This document shows, one piece after another, positions 9,102 through 17,994 of a DNA stretch of 64,000 bases; position 1 is the stretch's first letter; each line of letters starts with the position of its first letter. Both the position numbers and the translations under genes were made by a program. The DNA comes from Burkholderiales bacterium (GTDB lineage Bacteria > Pseudomonadota > Gammaproteobacteria > Burkholderiales > Burkholderiaceae_C): NCBI GenBank assembly GCA_028868825.1, contig JAGWTU010000020.1, forward strand, positions 1-64,000. The letters are read 5' to 3'. A model generated the notes under the pieces. The model saw only the letters and a list, made by a program, of their open reading frames with translations. It had not been told where the DNA came from and did not search any database.

Positions 9102-9686
9102 CTAGGCCTGCTCGAAGCGGAACACCGCGACGCTGGCCATCAGGTTCGGCCAGCGCCGCACGACGCGCCCGGCCTGCAGGCCGAAGCTGTCGGTCACCGC
9201 GAGCCCGCATTTGCGCGCCAGCACCTCGAAATCGGCGAGCGTGCCGACGCGGATGTTGGGCGTGTCGTACCACTCGTAGGGCAGGGCGCGCGTCACCGGC
9301 ATGCGGCCCGAGACGACGCGCAGCCGGTTCGGCCAATGCGCGAAATTCGGGAAGCTGACGATGCCGATGCGGCCCACGCGTGCGGTCTCGCGCAGCATCT
9401 TCTCGGTATTGCGCAGGTGCTGCAGCGTGTCGAGCTGCAGCACGACATCGAAGCTGTGGTCGTCGAACAGCGCCAGCCCCTCCTCGAGGTTCAGCTGGAT
9501 GACGTCGATGCCGCGCTGCGCGCTGGCCAGCACGCCGGCATCGGCGAGCTCGATGCCGTAGCCGCTGCAGCCCTTGCGGTCGCGCAGATGCGCGAGCAGC
9601 TCGCCGCTGCCGCAGCCGAGGTCGAGCACGCGGCTGCCCGCCGGCACGAGGTCGGCGATGATCTCGAGGTCCTTGCGTTCGCTCAT
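9102..9686 (-). CDS. metW: MetW methyltransferase-fold protein of methionine biosynthesis
   Basis: A 194-residue class I SAM-methyltransferase-fold protein with VLDLGCGSGELL near residues 18-29 (SAM-binding loop) and the MetW signature FPNFAHWPNRL plus PYEWYDTPNIR. MetW always travels with MetX in betaproteobacteria and is needed for methionine synthesis; it is thought to work with MetX in homoserine acylation. Its ATG overlaps the metX stop by one base (TGATG), a translationally coupled pair. Its chemical role is less well settled than its family identity. Confidence 0.95.
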   Translation of the reverse strand: MSERKDLEIIADLVPAGSRVLDLGCGSGELLAHLRDRKGCSGYGIELADAGVLASAQRGIDVIQLNLEEGLALFDDHSFDVVLQLDTLQHLRNTEKMLRETARVGRIGIVSFPNFAHWPNRLRVVSGRMPVTRALPYEWYDTPNIRVGTLADFEVLARKCGLAVTDSFGLQAGRVVRRWPNLMASVAVFRFEQA

Positions 9687-10813
9687 CACAGGCCCTCGTT
9701 CGCGATGCGGCTGAAGTAGGCGCGCATCACGCCGTGGTAGCGCGGATCGTCGAGCAGGAAGGCGTCGTGGCCATGTGGCGCGTCGATCTCGGCGTAGCTC
9801 ACGCCGATGCGGTTGTCGACCAGCGCCTTGACGATCTCGCGCGAGCGCGCCGGCGAGAAGCGCCAGTCGGTCGAGAAGCTGACGAGCAGGAATCGGTTGT
9901 CGCGCGCCACGGCGAAGGCGCGCGAGAGGTCGCCGCCATGTTCGCGCGCCGGGTCGAAATAGTCGAGCGCGCGCGTGATCAGCAGATAGGTGTTGGCGTC
10001 GAAATACTCGCTGAACTTGTCGCCCTGGTGGCGCAGATAGCTCTCGATCTGGAATTCGATGTCCTGCGTGCTGTAGGCGAGTTCGGCGGCGCGCAGTTCG
10101 CGGCCGAACTTCGATTCCATCGCATCGCCGGCGAGGTAGGTGATGTGGCCGATCATGCGCGCCACGCGCAGCCCGCGCTTGGGCACGACGCCATGCTCGT
10201 AGAAATGGCCGCCGTGGAAGTCGGGGTCGGTGACGATGGCGCGCCGCGCGACCTCGTTGAAGGCGATGTTCTGCGCCGACAGGTTCGGCGCCGTTGCCAC
10301 CGCGATGCAATGGCGCAGCCGCTGCGGGTGGCGCAGCGTCCAGGCCAGCGCCTGCATGCCGCCCAGGCTGCCGCCGACGACGGCGGCCAGCCGCTCGATG
10401 CCGAGCGCGTCGATCAGCCGCACCTGCGCGTCGACCCAGTCCTCGACCGTCTGCACCGGGAAGTCGGCGCCCCAGGCGCGCCCGGTCGCCGGGTTCAAGT
10501 CCATCGGCCCGGTCGAGCCGAAGCAGGATCCCGGGTTGTTGACGCCGATGACGAAGAAACGGTCGGTGTCCAGCGGCTTGCCGGGTCCGACGAGGTTGTC
10601 CCACCAGCCGAGGCGGCCCTGCTCGTCGAGGCCGGCGACATGGTGGCTGGCGTTGAGCGCGTGGCAGACGAGCACGGCGTTGTCGCGGCGCTCGTTGAGC
10701 TTGCCGTAAGTCTCGTAAGCGAGGCGGTAGTCGGCGAGCCGCGCGCCGCTCTTCAGCGCCAGCGGGGCGCTGAACTGCATCTGTTGCGAGGTGACCTGAG
10801 CGAGCGTAGCCAT
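9686..10813 (-). CDS. metX: Homoserine O-acyltransferase
   Basis: A 375-residue alpha/beta-hydrolase-fold acyltransferase that activates homoserine, the first dedicated step to methionine. The nucleophile Ser149 sits in [12 protein letters not shown]. Other family marks are [27 protein letters not shown] (oxyanion/acyl pocket), a late Asp in FSTDWRFSP and a His in [10 protein letters not shown]. The MetX family includes both acetyl- and succinyl-transferring enzymes, and betaproteobacterial members paired with MetW are generally regarded as succinyltransferases; I leave the acyl donor open. It is the promoter-proximal gene of metXW. I saw no clear SAM riboswitch in the 149-base divergent region upstream. 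Confidence 0.96.
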   Translation of the reverse strand: MATLAQVTSQQMQFSAPLALKSGARLADYRLAYETYGKLNERRDNAVLVCHALNASHHVAGLDEQGRLGWWDNLVGPGKPLDTDRFFVIGVNNPGSCFGSTGPMDLNPATGRAWGADFPVQTVEDWVDAQVRLIDALGIERLAAVVGGSLGGMQALAWTLRHPQRLRHCIAVATAPNLSAQNIAFNEVARRAIVTDPDFHGGHFYEHGVVPKRGLRVARMIGHITYLAGDAMESKFGRELRAAELAYSTQDIEFQIESYLRHQGDKFSEYFDANTYLLITRALDYFDPAREHGGDLSRAFAVARDNRFLLVSFSTDWRFSPARSREIVKALVDNRIGVSYAEIDAPHGHDAFLLDDPRYHGVMRAYFSRIANEGL

Positions 10814-10962
10814 CGAACGAACCCGGCACCGCTGCCAGTCGGACGCCGGGCGTCCCCTTTTAGCGGCATTTGTGGAGCGCCCGCAATTCGGAACAAATCG
10901 GCGCTGTCGCGGCGCAGTATAGCCAGCCCGCTACCATCGGCCACCGACGCAGGAGGACGGCG

Positions 10963-12624
10963 ATGATCGAATGGCTGAACCGGCTCGACCGCTACTTTCC
11001 GGTGCGCTACCTCGTCTGGCTGACGAGCGCCGTCGGCTTCTTGCTGTGCGCGACGGCATGGATCGCCTACGGGCGCTGGGGCGCGGCGGCGCTGGTGTTC
11101 CTGTTCCTCGTCGGCGTCGGCCTGCGCGACCAGCTGCAGAGCCGCCATTCGGTGCTGCGCAACTACCCGGTGATCGGCCATCTGCGTTTCCTCGCCGAGT
11201 TCGTGCGCATCGAGATCCGCCAGTACTTCATCGAGAGCGACACCGAGGCGATGCCGTTCTCGCGCTCGCAGCGCTCGCTCGTCTACCAGCGCGCCAAGGG
11301 CGACGCCGACAACCGGCCGTTCGGCACGCAGATGGACGTCAAGGCCGTCGGCTACGAATGGATCAATCATTCGATCGCGCCGACGCAACTCGCCGGCCAT
11401 GACTTCCGCGTCACCATCGGCGACGGCGGCAGTTCGTGCACGCGGCCCTACAGCGCCAGCGTCTTCAACATCTCGGCGATGAGCTTCGGCGCGCTGAGCG
11501 CCAACGCGATCCTCGCGCTCAACGGCGGCGCGAAGAAGGGCGGCTTCGCCCACGACACCGGCGAAGGCTCGATCAGCGCGCACCACCGCGTCCACGGCGG
11601 CGACCTGATCTGGGAAATCGGCAGCGGCTATTTCGGCTGCCGCAACGCCGACGGCAGCTTCAGCGAGGAGCGCTTCGTCGCCAATGCCACGACCGATCAG
11701 GTGCGGATGATCGAGATCAAGCTCAGCCAGGGCGCCAAGCCCGGTCATGGCGGCGTGCTGCCGGGGCCCAAGGTCACGCCCGAGATCGCTGCCGCGCGCG
11801 GCGTGCCGGTGGGCATCGACTGCATCAGCCCGGCGCGCCACACGGCGTTCTCGACGCCGATCGAACTGCTGGAGTTCGTCGAGCGGCTGCGCCGGCTGTC
11901 GGGCGGCAAGCCGACGGGTTTCAAGCTCTGCATCGGCCACCCCTGGGAATGGTTCGCGATCGCCAAGGCGATGGTCGAGACCGGCATCCTGCCCGACTTC
12001 ATCGTCGTCGACGGCGCCGAGGGCGGCACCGGCGCGGCGCCGCTCGAATTCACCGACCATGTCGGCGCGCCGCTGCAGGAGGGCCTGCGGCTCGTGCACA
12101 ACACGCTCGTCGGCTTGAACCTGCGGCCGCGCATCCGCATCGGCTGCGCCGGCAAGGTCGTCAGCGCCTTCGACATCGTGCGCAATCTCGCGCTCGGCGC
12201 CGACTGGTGCAACGCGGCGCGCGGCTTCATGTTCGCGCTCGGCTGCCTGCAGGCGCAGACCTGCCACACGGGGCATTGCCCGACCGGCGTCACGACCCAG
12301 GATCCGCAGCGCCAGAAGGCGATCGTCGTGCCCGACAAGATCGAGCGCGTCTGGCGCTTCCACGAGCACACGCTGCATGCGCTGCAGGAACTCGTGCAGG
12401 CGGCGGGGCTCGAGCATCCGGGCGACATCACGGCGCACCACATCGTGCGCCGCGTCGCCGAAAACGAGGTGCGGCTGCTCGCCAACGATCTCTGGAGTGT
12501 CGCGCCCGGCTCGCTGATCGAGGCGGACGCCGGACGCGCCGCCTGGCCGCACCGGACCTACGAACTCTATTGGCCGATGGCCAACAGCCGCAGCTTCACG
12601 GCTTCGGCGGCGCCGAGTCGATGA
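10963..12624 (+). CDS. Membrane-anchored FMN-binding glutamate-synthase-domain protein
   Basis: 553 residues from an ATG preceded by a perfect AGGAGG (10951-10956). Two hydrophobic segments at about residues 14-35 and 40-56 anchor it. The remainder is the FMN/central synthase domain of glutamate synthase: SVFNISAMSFGALS, HDTGEGSIS, KPGHGGVLPG, GAEGGTGAAPLEF, and a cysteine cluster CLQAQTCHTGHCPTG that would ligate a 3Fe-4S centre. There is no glutaminase domain, so it cannot make glutamate from glutamine alone. This stand-alone family is common in proteobacteria and its reaction is not established. Its 3' end overlaps the opposing glutathione-transferase gene by 29 bases. Confidence 0.88.
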   Translation: MIEWLNRLDRYFPVRYLVWLTSAVGFLLCATAWIAYGRWGAAALVFLFLVGVGLRDQLQSRHSVLRNYPVIGHLRFLAEFVRIEIRQYFIESDTEAMPFSRSQRSLVYQRAKGDADNRPFGTQMDVKAVGYEWINHSIAPTQLAGHDFRVTIGDGGSSCTRPYSASVFNISAMSFGALSANAILALNGGAKKGGFAHDTGEGSISAHHRVHGGDLIWEIGSGYFGCRNADGSFSEERFVANATTDQVRMIEIKLSQGAKPGHGGVLPGPKVTPEIAAARGVPVGIDCISPARHTAFSTPIELLEFVERLRRLSGGKPTGFKLCIGHPWEWFAIAKAMVETGILPDFIVVDGAEGGTGAAPLEFTDHVGAPLQEGLRLVHNTLVGLNLRPRIRIGCAGKVVSAFDIVRNLALGADWCNAARGFMFALGCLQAQTCHTGHCPTGVTTQDPQRQKAIVVPDKIERVWRFHEHTLHALQELVQAAGLEHPGDITAHHIVRRVAENEVRLLANDLWSVAPGSLIEADAGRAAWPHRTYELYWPMANSRSFTASAAPSR

Positions 12625-13213
12625 AGCTCTGCCGCGCAGCCAGCTTGTCGTAGAGCTTGCGCAGGTTCGGGTGCTCGTCGCGCCAGGTGATCTGCGGGAA
12701 ACGGAAATCGAGATAGCCGAGCGCGCAACCGACGGCGATGTCGGCGAGGCTGAAATGCGTGCCGGCGCAATGCGGCTTCTCGCCCAGACCGAGCCCGATC
12801 GCCTTCAACGTCGCCGAGACGCGACTCATCTGGCGGTCGATCCAGGCCTGCGAGCGCTGCTCGGGGCTGCGGCCCGACCAGGTCGCCTCCAGGCGTGCGA
12901 GCACGAGCGCGTCGAGCAGGCCGTCGGCCAGCGCCTCCCAGGTCTTGACCTCGATGCGCTCGCGCCCCGTGGGCGGTATCAGCTTGCCCACCGGCGACAG
13001 CGTGTCGAGGTATTCGACGATGACGCGCGAATCGAACACCGCCTCGCCGCCCTCCATCACGAGGCACGGCACCTTGCCCAGCGGATTGCTCTTCAGCACG
13101 ACTTCGGTGTTCCACGGATCTTCGACCGCGAACTGGAAATCGAGCTTCTTCTCCGCCATCACGACGCGCACCTTGCGCACGTAAGGGCTGGTGAGTGAAC
13201 CGATGAGTTTCAT
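12596..13213 (-). CDS. Glutathione S-transferase family protein
   Basis: 205 residues. The N-terminal thioredoxin-like domain begins MKLIGSLTSPYVRKVRVV, with the catalytic serine region at SPYVRK and the glutathione-binding turns NPLGKVPCLV and FDSRVIVEYLD. The C-terminal helical domain contains the conserved HFSLADIAVGCAL (N-capping box). It resembles the YibF/stringent-starvation-type group of E. coli. Glutathione-dependent detoxification or reduction is likely; the substrate is unknown. It converges with the FMN protein gene and overlaps its tail. Confidence 0.92.
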   Translation of the reverse strand: MKLIGSLTSPYVRKVRVVMAEKKLDFQFAVEDPWNTEVVLKSNPLGKVPCLVMEGGEAVFDSRVIVEYLDTLSPVGKLIPPTGRERIEVKTWEALADGLLDALVLARLEATWSGRSPEQRSQAWIDRQMSRVSATLKAIGLGLGEKPHCAGTHFSLADIAVGCALGYLDFRFPQITWRDEHPNLRKLYDKLAARQSFIDSAPPKP

Positions 13214-13249
13214 TGTTCTGGCCTGCGCGTCCCTGGGTTCCGAACCATT

Positions 13250-14572
13250 CTAGCGATTGGGCCGTGACGGCCGCGGCGTCGCCTGTCGCGTGAAATCCAC
13301 GCCCCAGGCTTGACGATCGGGCCTTCCCGGCAGCGTCAATTCGGCGCGTGCCGGGGCCATCCGCGACACGATGGTGCCGCCGCGCACCACGAGCAGGCGC
13401 TGCGCCCGCAGGCGGATCGCCTCCTCGGGCGAGCGCGCCTGCAGCAGCAGGAAATCGGCGCGGCAGCCCGGCTCGAGCCCGTAGTCCTGCAGGCCGAGGA
13501 TGCGCGCGTTGTGGCTCGTCACGGCGTCGAAGCATTGGCGCTGCGCCGTGACCGAGGTCATCTGCGCCACATGCAGGCCCATCGACGCCACCTCGAGCAT
13601 GTCGGCCGAGCCCCCGCCGTACCAGGGATCGAGCACGCAGTCGTGACCGAAGCCGACGACGATGCCGGCGGCCAGCAGCTCGGGCACCCGCGTCATGCCG
13701 CGGCGCTTCGGGTAGCCGTCGTGGCGCCCCTGCAGCGTGATGTTGACGAGCGGATTGGCGACGACGCGCAACTCGGCCTCGGCCAGCAGCGGGATCAGCT
13801 TGCTGACGTAATAGTCGTCCATCGAATGCATCGAGGTCAGGTGCGATCCGGTGACCCGGCCCTGCAGCCCCAGGCGCTGGGTGTGGAAGGCCAGCGTCTC
13901 GACCTGGCGCGACAGCGGGTCGTCGCTCTCGTCGCAATGCATGTCGACGGGCAGGCCGCGCGCGGCGGCCAGCTCGCACAGCAGCCGGATGCTCTCGGCG
14001 CCCTCGGCGGCCGTGCGTTCGAAATGCGGGATGCCGCCGACGACGTCGACGCCGAGGTCGAGCGCGCGCTTGAGGTTGGCCAGCGCGCCTTGCGCGCGCA
14101 ACAGCCCGTCCTGCGGGAAGGCGACGAGTTGCAGGTCGAGGTACGGCCTGACGCGCTTGCGCACCGCCAGCAGCGCGCGCACGGCGACGAGCCGGTCGTC
14201 GCAGACATCGACATGCGAACGGATCGCGAGCAGGCCGCGCGCGATCGCCCAGTCGCAATATTCGAGTGCCCGCTCGGCCACCGCCTCCTCGGTCAGGCTG
14301 GGCTTCAGTTCGCCCCACAGCGCGATGCCTTCGAGCAGCGTGCCGCTGGCGTTGACCCGCGGCAGGCCATGGCTGAGCGCGGCGTCGAGGTGGAAATGGG
14401 CGTCGACGAAGGGCGGACTCAGCATCCAGCCGCCGGCGTCGACCGCCTCGCAGTCCTCGGGTGCCGCCAAGGCCGGGCCGACGGCGGCGATGCGGCCGTC
14501 GACGGCAAGCAGGTCGATGCCCTGCCGGCCATCGGGCAGGGTTGCGTCGCGCAGCAGCAGAGGTCGGGTCAT
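13250..14572 (-). CDS. Cytosine-deaminase-like metal-dependent amidohydrolase
   Basis: 440 residues of the amidohydrolase superfamily in the CodA branch. Metal and catalytic positions are evident: His59 and His61 in FVDAHFHLDA, then HCDESDDPLSR (closely matching the CodA HCDE.DD motif with its catalytic Glu), GSHLTSMHS and GHDCVLDPW with the last metal-binding Asp. The enzyme would hydrolytically deaminate cytosine, isoguanine or a related N-heterocycle in the cytosol. No codB-type permease is adjacent. It occupies the position beside hpf where rpoN usually sits, but it is transcribed away from hpf. Substrate uncertain within the branch. Confidence 0.85.
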   Translation of the reverse strand: MTRPLLLRDATLPDGRQGIDLLAVDGRIAAVGPALAAPEDCEAVDAGGWMLSPPFVDAHFHLDAALSHGLPRVNASGTLLEGIALWGELKPSLTEEAVAERALEYCDWAIARGLLAIRSHVDVCDDRLVAVRALLAVRKRVRPYLDLQLVAFPQDGLLRAQGALANLKRALDLGVDVVGGIPHFERTAAEGAESIRLLCELAAARGLPVDMHCDESDDPLSRQVETLAFHTQRLGLQGRVTGSHLTSMHSMDDYYVSKLIPLLAEAELRVVANPLVNITLQGRHDGYPKRRGMTRVPELLAAGIVVGFGHDCVLDPWYGGGSADMLEVASMGLHVAQMTSVTAQRQCFDAVTSHNARILGLQDYGLEPGCRADFLLLQARSPEEAIRLRAQRLLVVRGGTIVSRMAPARAELTLPGRPDRQAWGVDFTRQATPRPSRPNR

Positions 14573-14648
14573 GGCGGGTCACAGCAGGGGGCGTGCCAGC
14601 ATAAGCTGCCAGCCCGTACGCCGGTGACCATTGTCGGTAGCCAGATCC

Positions 14649-14700
14649 GTCACGACCTGTCACGGCACGGTGATGGGCGGGCGCTTGTCACGACCTGTGA
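14649..14700 (+). repeat. Direct repeat GTCACGACCTGT and half-palindrome upstream of hpf
   Basis: The 12-mer GTCACGACCTGT occurs at 14649-14660 and again at 14687-14698, 38 bases apart centre to centre. The second copy continues to form TCAC-GACCT-GTGA (14688-14700), a dyad that a dimeric regulator could bind; the first copy has the last bases changed to CA. It lies 140-190 bases ahead of hpf in the divergent region with the amidohydrolase gene. The repeat is seen; a regulatory role is inferred. Confidence 0.35.
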
Positions 14701-14839
14701 ACGGGTGCACACTGGCCCGGACGGCATGCGCCGACCGCTACTTTCCACCCCCCTCCCTCCCCTTGTTCCCATCCCTCGGATTTCCCCCGCCGGCGGCCCC
14801 GCCGTCGGCTTTCTGCTCCCCCTCGCATAGGAGGTTCTG

Positions 14840-15181
14840 ATGAACTTGACGATCAGCGGCCATCACCTGGAAGTCACGCCAGCGCTAAGAGAGTACGTAC
14901 TCACGAAGCTGGATCGCGTGACGCGACATTTCGATCAGGTCGTGGACGTCACGGTGCTATTGACCGTGGAAAAGCTGAAGGAAAAGGAGCGTCGACAGAA
15001 GGCCGAAGTGACCCTGCACGTCAAGGGCCGCGACATCTTCGTCGAGCAGTCGCATGAGGATCTGTATGCGGCGATCGACCAGTTGATGGACAAGCTCGAC
15101 CGCCAGGTGATGCGCCACAAGGATCGCCTGCAGGACCATCACCACGCATCGGCCAAGCGTATCGACGCCAGCGCCATCTGA
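14840..15181 (+). CDS. hpf: Ribosome hibernation-promoting factor
   Basis: 113 residues, the short Hpf/YfiA form, beginning [13 protein letters not shown] and containing [21 protein letters not shown], then [17 protein letters not shown]. These proteins bind the 30S decoding region to inactivate 70S ribosomes or promote their dimerisation in stationary phase. An AGGAGG box (14829-14834) is well placed. hpf usually follows rpoN and precedes ptsN; here only the downstream half of that order is kept. A terminator-like hairpin lies just after the gene, so ptsN probably has its own promoter as well. Confidence 0.96.
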   Translation: MNLTISGHHLEVTPALREYVLTKLDRVTRHFDQVVDVTVLLTVEKLKEKERRQKAEVTLHVKGRDIFVEQSHEDLYAAIDQLMDKLDRQVMRHKDRLQDHHHASAKRIDASAI

Positions 15182-15204
15182 GCCCGGCCCCGCTCCCGAC
15201 CTCG

Positions 15205-15231
15205 ACGGCCCTGCGGGGCCGTTGTCGTTTT
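15205..15231 (+). terminator. Probable intrinsic terminator after hpf
   Basis: ACGGCCC (15205-15211) and GGGCCGT (15216-15222) pair around a TGCG loop, followed by TGTCGTTTT. This is a compact GC stem with a T-rich tail, 24 bases after the hpf stop codon. The tail is interrupted, so termination may be partial. Confidence 0.6.
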
Positions 15232-15255
15232 CGAAGCCGCATCGCTCGAAAACGA
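15225..15255. repeat. 10-bp inverted repeat between hpf and ptsN
   Basis: TCGTTTTCGA (15225-15234) and TCGAAAACGA (15246-15255) are perfect inverted copies separated by 11 bases. The left arm overlaps the T-tail of the hpf terminator. The one-helical-turn spacing between arms fits a protein-binding dyad as well as a second RNA hairpin. Function not known. Confidence 0.5.
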
Positions 15256-15404
15256 TTGTTGCTGCGATGCCGCAACCGGTCGCTTTCCACCTGTTTCGGG
15301 GCTGCGCATGGTCCCCGGCGCCCGGTGGCCGGGACTATGATCGGCCGCTTTCGCAACATCTGCGCTCGCCACCGCACCGGTGGCGGTGCAACGGGAATGG
15401 CCCG

Positions 15405-15875
15405 ATGAACCGACTCGCCGCGATCCTGCCTGTCAGCAATGTGCTGGTGAACGTGGATGCGACCAGCAAGAAGCGCGTCTTCGAGCAGGCCGGCCTGCTG
15501 TTCGAGAACCAGCATTCGATCGCGCGAGGCGTCGTCACCGACAACCTGTTCGCGCGCGAACGCCTCGGCTCGACCGGCCTGGGCCACGCGGTGGCGATAC
15601 CGCATGGTCGCATCAAGGGGCTGAAGAACCCGCTCGCCGCGGTCGTCCGGGTGATGCAGCCCATCCCCTTCGACGCGCCCGACGACGAGCCGGTCTCGCT
15701 GCTGATCTTCCTCCTCGTGCCCGAGGCCGCGACGCAGCGGCACCTCGAGATCCTGTCGGAGATCGCCGAGATGCTGTCCGACCGCGAACTGCGCGAACGC
15801 CTGAAGACCGAACCCGACGCCGCCGGCGTCCACAAGCTGATCTCCGACTGGGAACCGCTGAAGTCGGTCGCCTGA
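15405..15875 (+). CDS. ptsN: PTS IIA-Ntr regulatory phosphocarrier
   Basis: 156 residues from the ATG at 15405, which gives the normal EIIA-Ntr length. The phosphorylated histidine is His67 in [10 protein letters not shown], preceded by the family marks [12 protein letters not shown]. In the nitrogen phosphotransferase chain it takes phosphate from NPr and controls potassium transport, carbon/nitrogen balance and stress outputs. It lies 16 bases upstream of hprK, whose kinase acts on the HPr-type partner, so the two probably form one operon. No HPr or EI gene is in the window. Confidence 0.95.
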   Translation: MNRLAAILPVSNVLVNVDATSKKRVFEQAGLLFENQHSIARGVVTDNLFARERLGSTGLGHAVAIPHGRIKGLKNPLAAVVRVMQPIPFDAPDDEPVSLLIFLLVPEAATQRHLEILSEIAEMLSDRELRERLKTEPDAAGVHKLISDWEPLKSVA

Positions 15876-15891
15876 GCGTGCGTCCGCACCC

Positions 15892-16848
15892 ATGAAGCCG
15901 ACCTCGATCAGTGCCGAGGCGCTCTTCGAAGCGCACCGCGAGAACCTGCGCTGGGAGTGGATCGCCGGCCACGCGCACCCCGAGCGCCGCTTCGACGACG
16001 CGGCGGTGCGCGACGCGCGCAGCGCCGCCGACCTCGTCGGCTACCTGAACTACATCCACCCCTACCGGGTGCAGATCCTGGGCCGGCGCGAGGTGCCGTA
16101 CCTGATGAACTGCTCGCCCGAGGTGCAGGAGCGGCGCATCGCGCGCATCGTCACGCTCGAGCCGCCGGTGCTCATCGTCGCCGACGGCGAGGTGCCGCCC
16201 GACCGCCTCGTCGCGATGGCCGACCGCGCCGAGATCCCGCTGTTCGTCAGCGGCGAATCGGCCGGCCACATCATCGACGTCGTGCGCGGCTACCTGGGCC
16301 AGCATTTTGCCGAGCGGCTGACGCGCCACGGCGTGTTCATGGACATCCTCGGGCTGGGCGTGCTGCTGACCGGCGAATCGGGGCTGGGCAAGAGCGAACT
16401 CGGGCTCGAGCTGATCTCGCGCGGCCATGGCCTCGTCGCCGACGATGCGGTCGACATCTACCGCACCTCGCAGACCGCGCTCGAGGGGCGCTGCCCCGAG
16501 CTGCTGCAGAACCTGCTCGAGGTGCGCGGCATCGGCCTGCTCGACATCAAGGCGATCTTCGGCGAGACGGCGGTGCGCCGCAAGATGAAGGTCCATCTGC
16601 TCGTGCATCTCGTGCGCAAGGAGACGATGGAGCGCGAGTTCGAGCGCCTGCCCTACGAGCCGCTGTACGAGGAGATCCTCGGCCTGCCGGTGCGCAAGGT
16701 CGTGATCGCCGTCGACGCCGGCCGCAACCTCGCCGTGCTCGTCGAGGCCGCGGTGCGCAACACCGTGCTGCAGTTGCGGGGCATCGACACCTACCAGGAA
16801 TTCATCCGCCGCCACCAGGCGGCGATGGAGCGCAACGAGGGCCAGTGA
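15892..16848 (+). CDS. hprK: HPr kinase/phosphorylase
   Basis: 318 residues. The P-loop GESGLGKS spans residues 161-168, and the C-terminal family signature reads [16 protein letters not shown]. The enzyme phosphorylates or dephosphorylates a serine of HPr-like proteins in the cytosol. In Burkholderiales it is linked to the incomplete, regulatory phosphotransferase chain rather than to sugar uptake. It follows ptsN closely. The gene normally found downstream in this order, rapZ, is absent; fur follows on the opposite strand with a 20-base gap. Confidence 0.96.
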   Translation: MKPTSISAEALFEAHRENLRWEWIAGHAHPERRFDDAAVRDARSAADLVGYLNYIHPYRVQILGRREVPYLMNCSPEVQERRIARIVTLEPPVLIVADGEVPPDRLVAMADRAEIPLFVSGESAGHIIDVVRGYLGQHFAERLTRHGVFMDILGLGVLLTGESGLGKSELGLELISRGHGLVADDAVDIYRTSQTALEGRCPELLQNLLEVRGIGLLDIKAIFGETAVRRKMKVHLLVHLVRKETMEREFERLPYEPLYEEILGLPVRKVVIAVDAGRNLAVLVEAAVRNTVLQLRGIDTYQEFIRRHQAAMERNEGQ

Positions 16849-16868
16849 TCGCCCGCGTGCCTGGCTGG

Positions 16869-17297
16869 CTAGCGGTGCTTGTGCCCGCAGTCGGCGCGCG
16901 TGCAGCGGGCGTAGAGCGCGAGCGTGTGTTCCTGCAGCTCGAAGCCGCGCTCGACGGCGATGGCGCGCTGGCGCTTCTCGATCTCGGGGTCGTAGAACTC
17001 CTCGACGCGACCGCAGTCCAGGCACACCAGGTGGTCGTGGTGCTGGCCTTCGTTGAGCTCGAACACCGCCTTGCCCGACTCGAAATTGCTGCGCGTCAGC
17101 AGCCCCGCCTGCTCGAACTGCATCAACACGCGGTAGACCGTCGCCAGGCCGATGTCGGCGCTTTCGCCGAGCAGGGCCTTGTAGACGTCCTCGGCCGACA
17201 TGTGGCGCTGCTCGCTGTGCTGGAAGATCTCGAGCACCTTCAGACGCGGCAAAGTGGCCTTGAGGCCGCTGCTCTTGAGTTCTTCGACGTGAGTCAT
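16869..17297 (-). CDS. fur: Ferric uptake regulator
   Basis: 142 residues from the ATG at 17297 (an alternative ATG at 17309 adds four residues). The N-terminal winged helix reads [15 protein letters not shown]...[12 protein letters not shown]...[14 protein letters not shown]. The metal sites include [11 protein letters not shown], with the CxxC structural zinc pair, and a second pair [10 protein letters not shown] at the end. It is the iron-loaded repressor of uptake genes. It faces bamE across a 174-base divergent region, the usual Burkholderiales arrangement. Confidence 0.97.
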   Translation of the reverse strand: MTHVEELKSSGLKATLPRLKVLEIFQHSEQRHMSAEDVYKALLGESADIGLATVYRVLMQFEQAGLLTRSNFESGKAVFELNEGQHHDHLVCLDCGRVEEFYDPEIEKRQRAIAVERGFELQEHTLALYARCTRADCGHKHR

Positions 17298-17471
17298 GAT
17301 GCGTCGCATGGCGGCCGCCCGGCTGGCGCGGCCACCCTCGCTAGAATCCGAGCATCATAGCCAGCTCGCCGCACCCGTGCGGCGCAGCGTGCGGTTCGTC
17401 GCTGTTGTCGCCTGCCGGCTGCAGGCGCGATGCCCACCGCCGCGGTTCATCCTCGAAAGCGCCGTCCGCCC

Positions 17472-17993
17472 ATGCGATCTCCCCTTCCGATCCTCGTCGT
17501 CCTGGCCGCGACCACCGCGCTCGGCGGTTGCGAGGCGATGCAGCGCACGGGCAATCTGTTCGGTTACATCAAGCCCTACCGGATCGACCTCGTCCAGGGC
17601 AACGTGGTGACGAAGGAGCAGGCGGCGCAGCTGAAGATCGGCATGACGCGTCTGCAGGTGCGCGACGTGCTCGGCACGCCGATCCTCGCCGACCCCTTCC
17701 ACGCCGACCGCTGGGACTACATCTTCACGCTGCGGCGCCAGGGCGCGGCGCTGCAGCGCCGCAGCGTCGTCGTCACCTTCGAGGACGACAAGCTGAAGAC
17801 GATCCAGGCGCCCGAGCTGCCGTCCGAGCGCGAGTTCGTCGCCTCGATCAGCCGCTTCAAGGATCCGCGCGCGCCCAAGCTCGAGCTCAGCGAGGCCGAG
17901 CTTGCCGCGCTGCCGCCGCCGCCCAAGTACGTCGCGCCGCCGCCCGAGCCCGAGGGGCCGGTGCGTGACTATCCGCCGCTCGAGAAGTCTTGA
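17472..17993 (+). CDS. bamE: Outer-membrane assembly lipoprotein BamE
   Basis: 173 residues from the ATG at 17472, chosen because it starts a proper lipoprotein signal ([20 protein letters not shown], lipobox LGGC). The mature part carries the SmpA/OmlA fold marks [28 protein letters not shown] and DRWDYIFTL. BamE is a periplasm-facing outer-membrane lipoprotein that supports BamA/BamD in inserting beta-barrel proteins. The C-terminal tail is proline-rich and longer than in E. coli, as is common in this order. A TAGAAT at 17342-17347 in the fur/bamE divergent region could be a -10 element. dapB begins one base after the stop. Confidence 0.95.
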   Translation: MRSPLPILVVLAATTALGGCEAMQRTGNLFGYIKPYRIDLVQGNVVTKEQAAQLKIGMTRLQVRDVLGTPILADPFHADRWDYIFTLRRQGAALQRRSVVVTFEDDKLKTIQAPELPSEREFVASISRFKDPRAPKLELSEAELAALPPPPKYVAPPPEPEGPVRDYPPLEKS

Positions 17994-17994
17994 T

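Noticed and set aside
10814..10962. SAM-sensing riboswitch upstream of metX
   Set aside because: No recognisable conserved core of any SAM riboswitch class in the 149 bases.
10753..12552. Antisense frame opposite the FMN glutamate-synthase-like gene and the metX start
   Set aside because: It crosses two real genes and shows no protein-like pattern.
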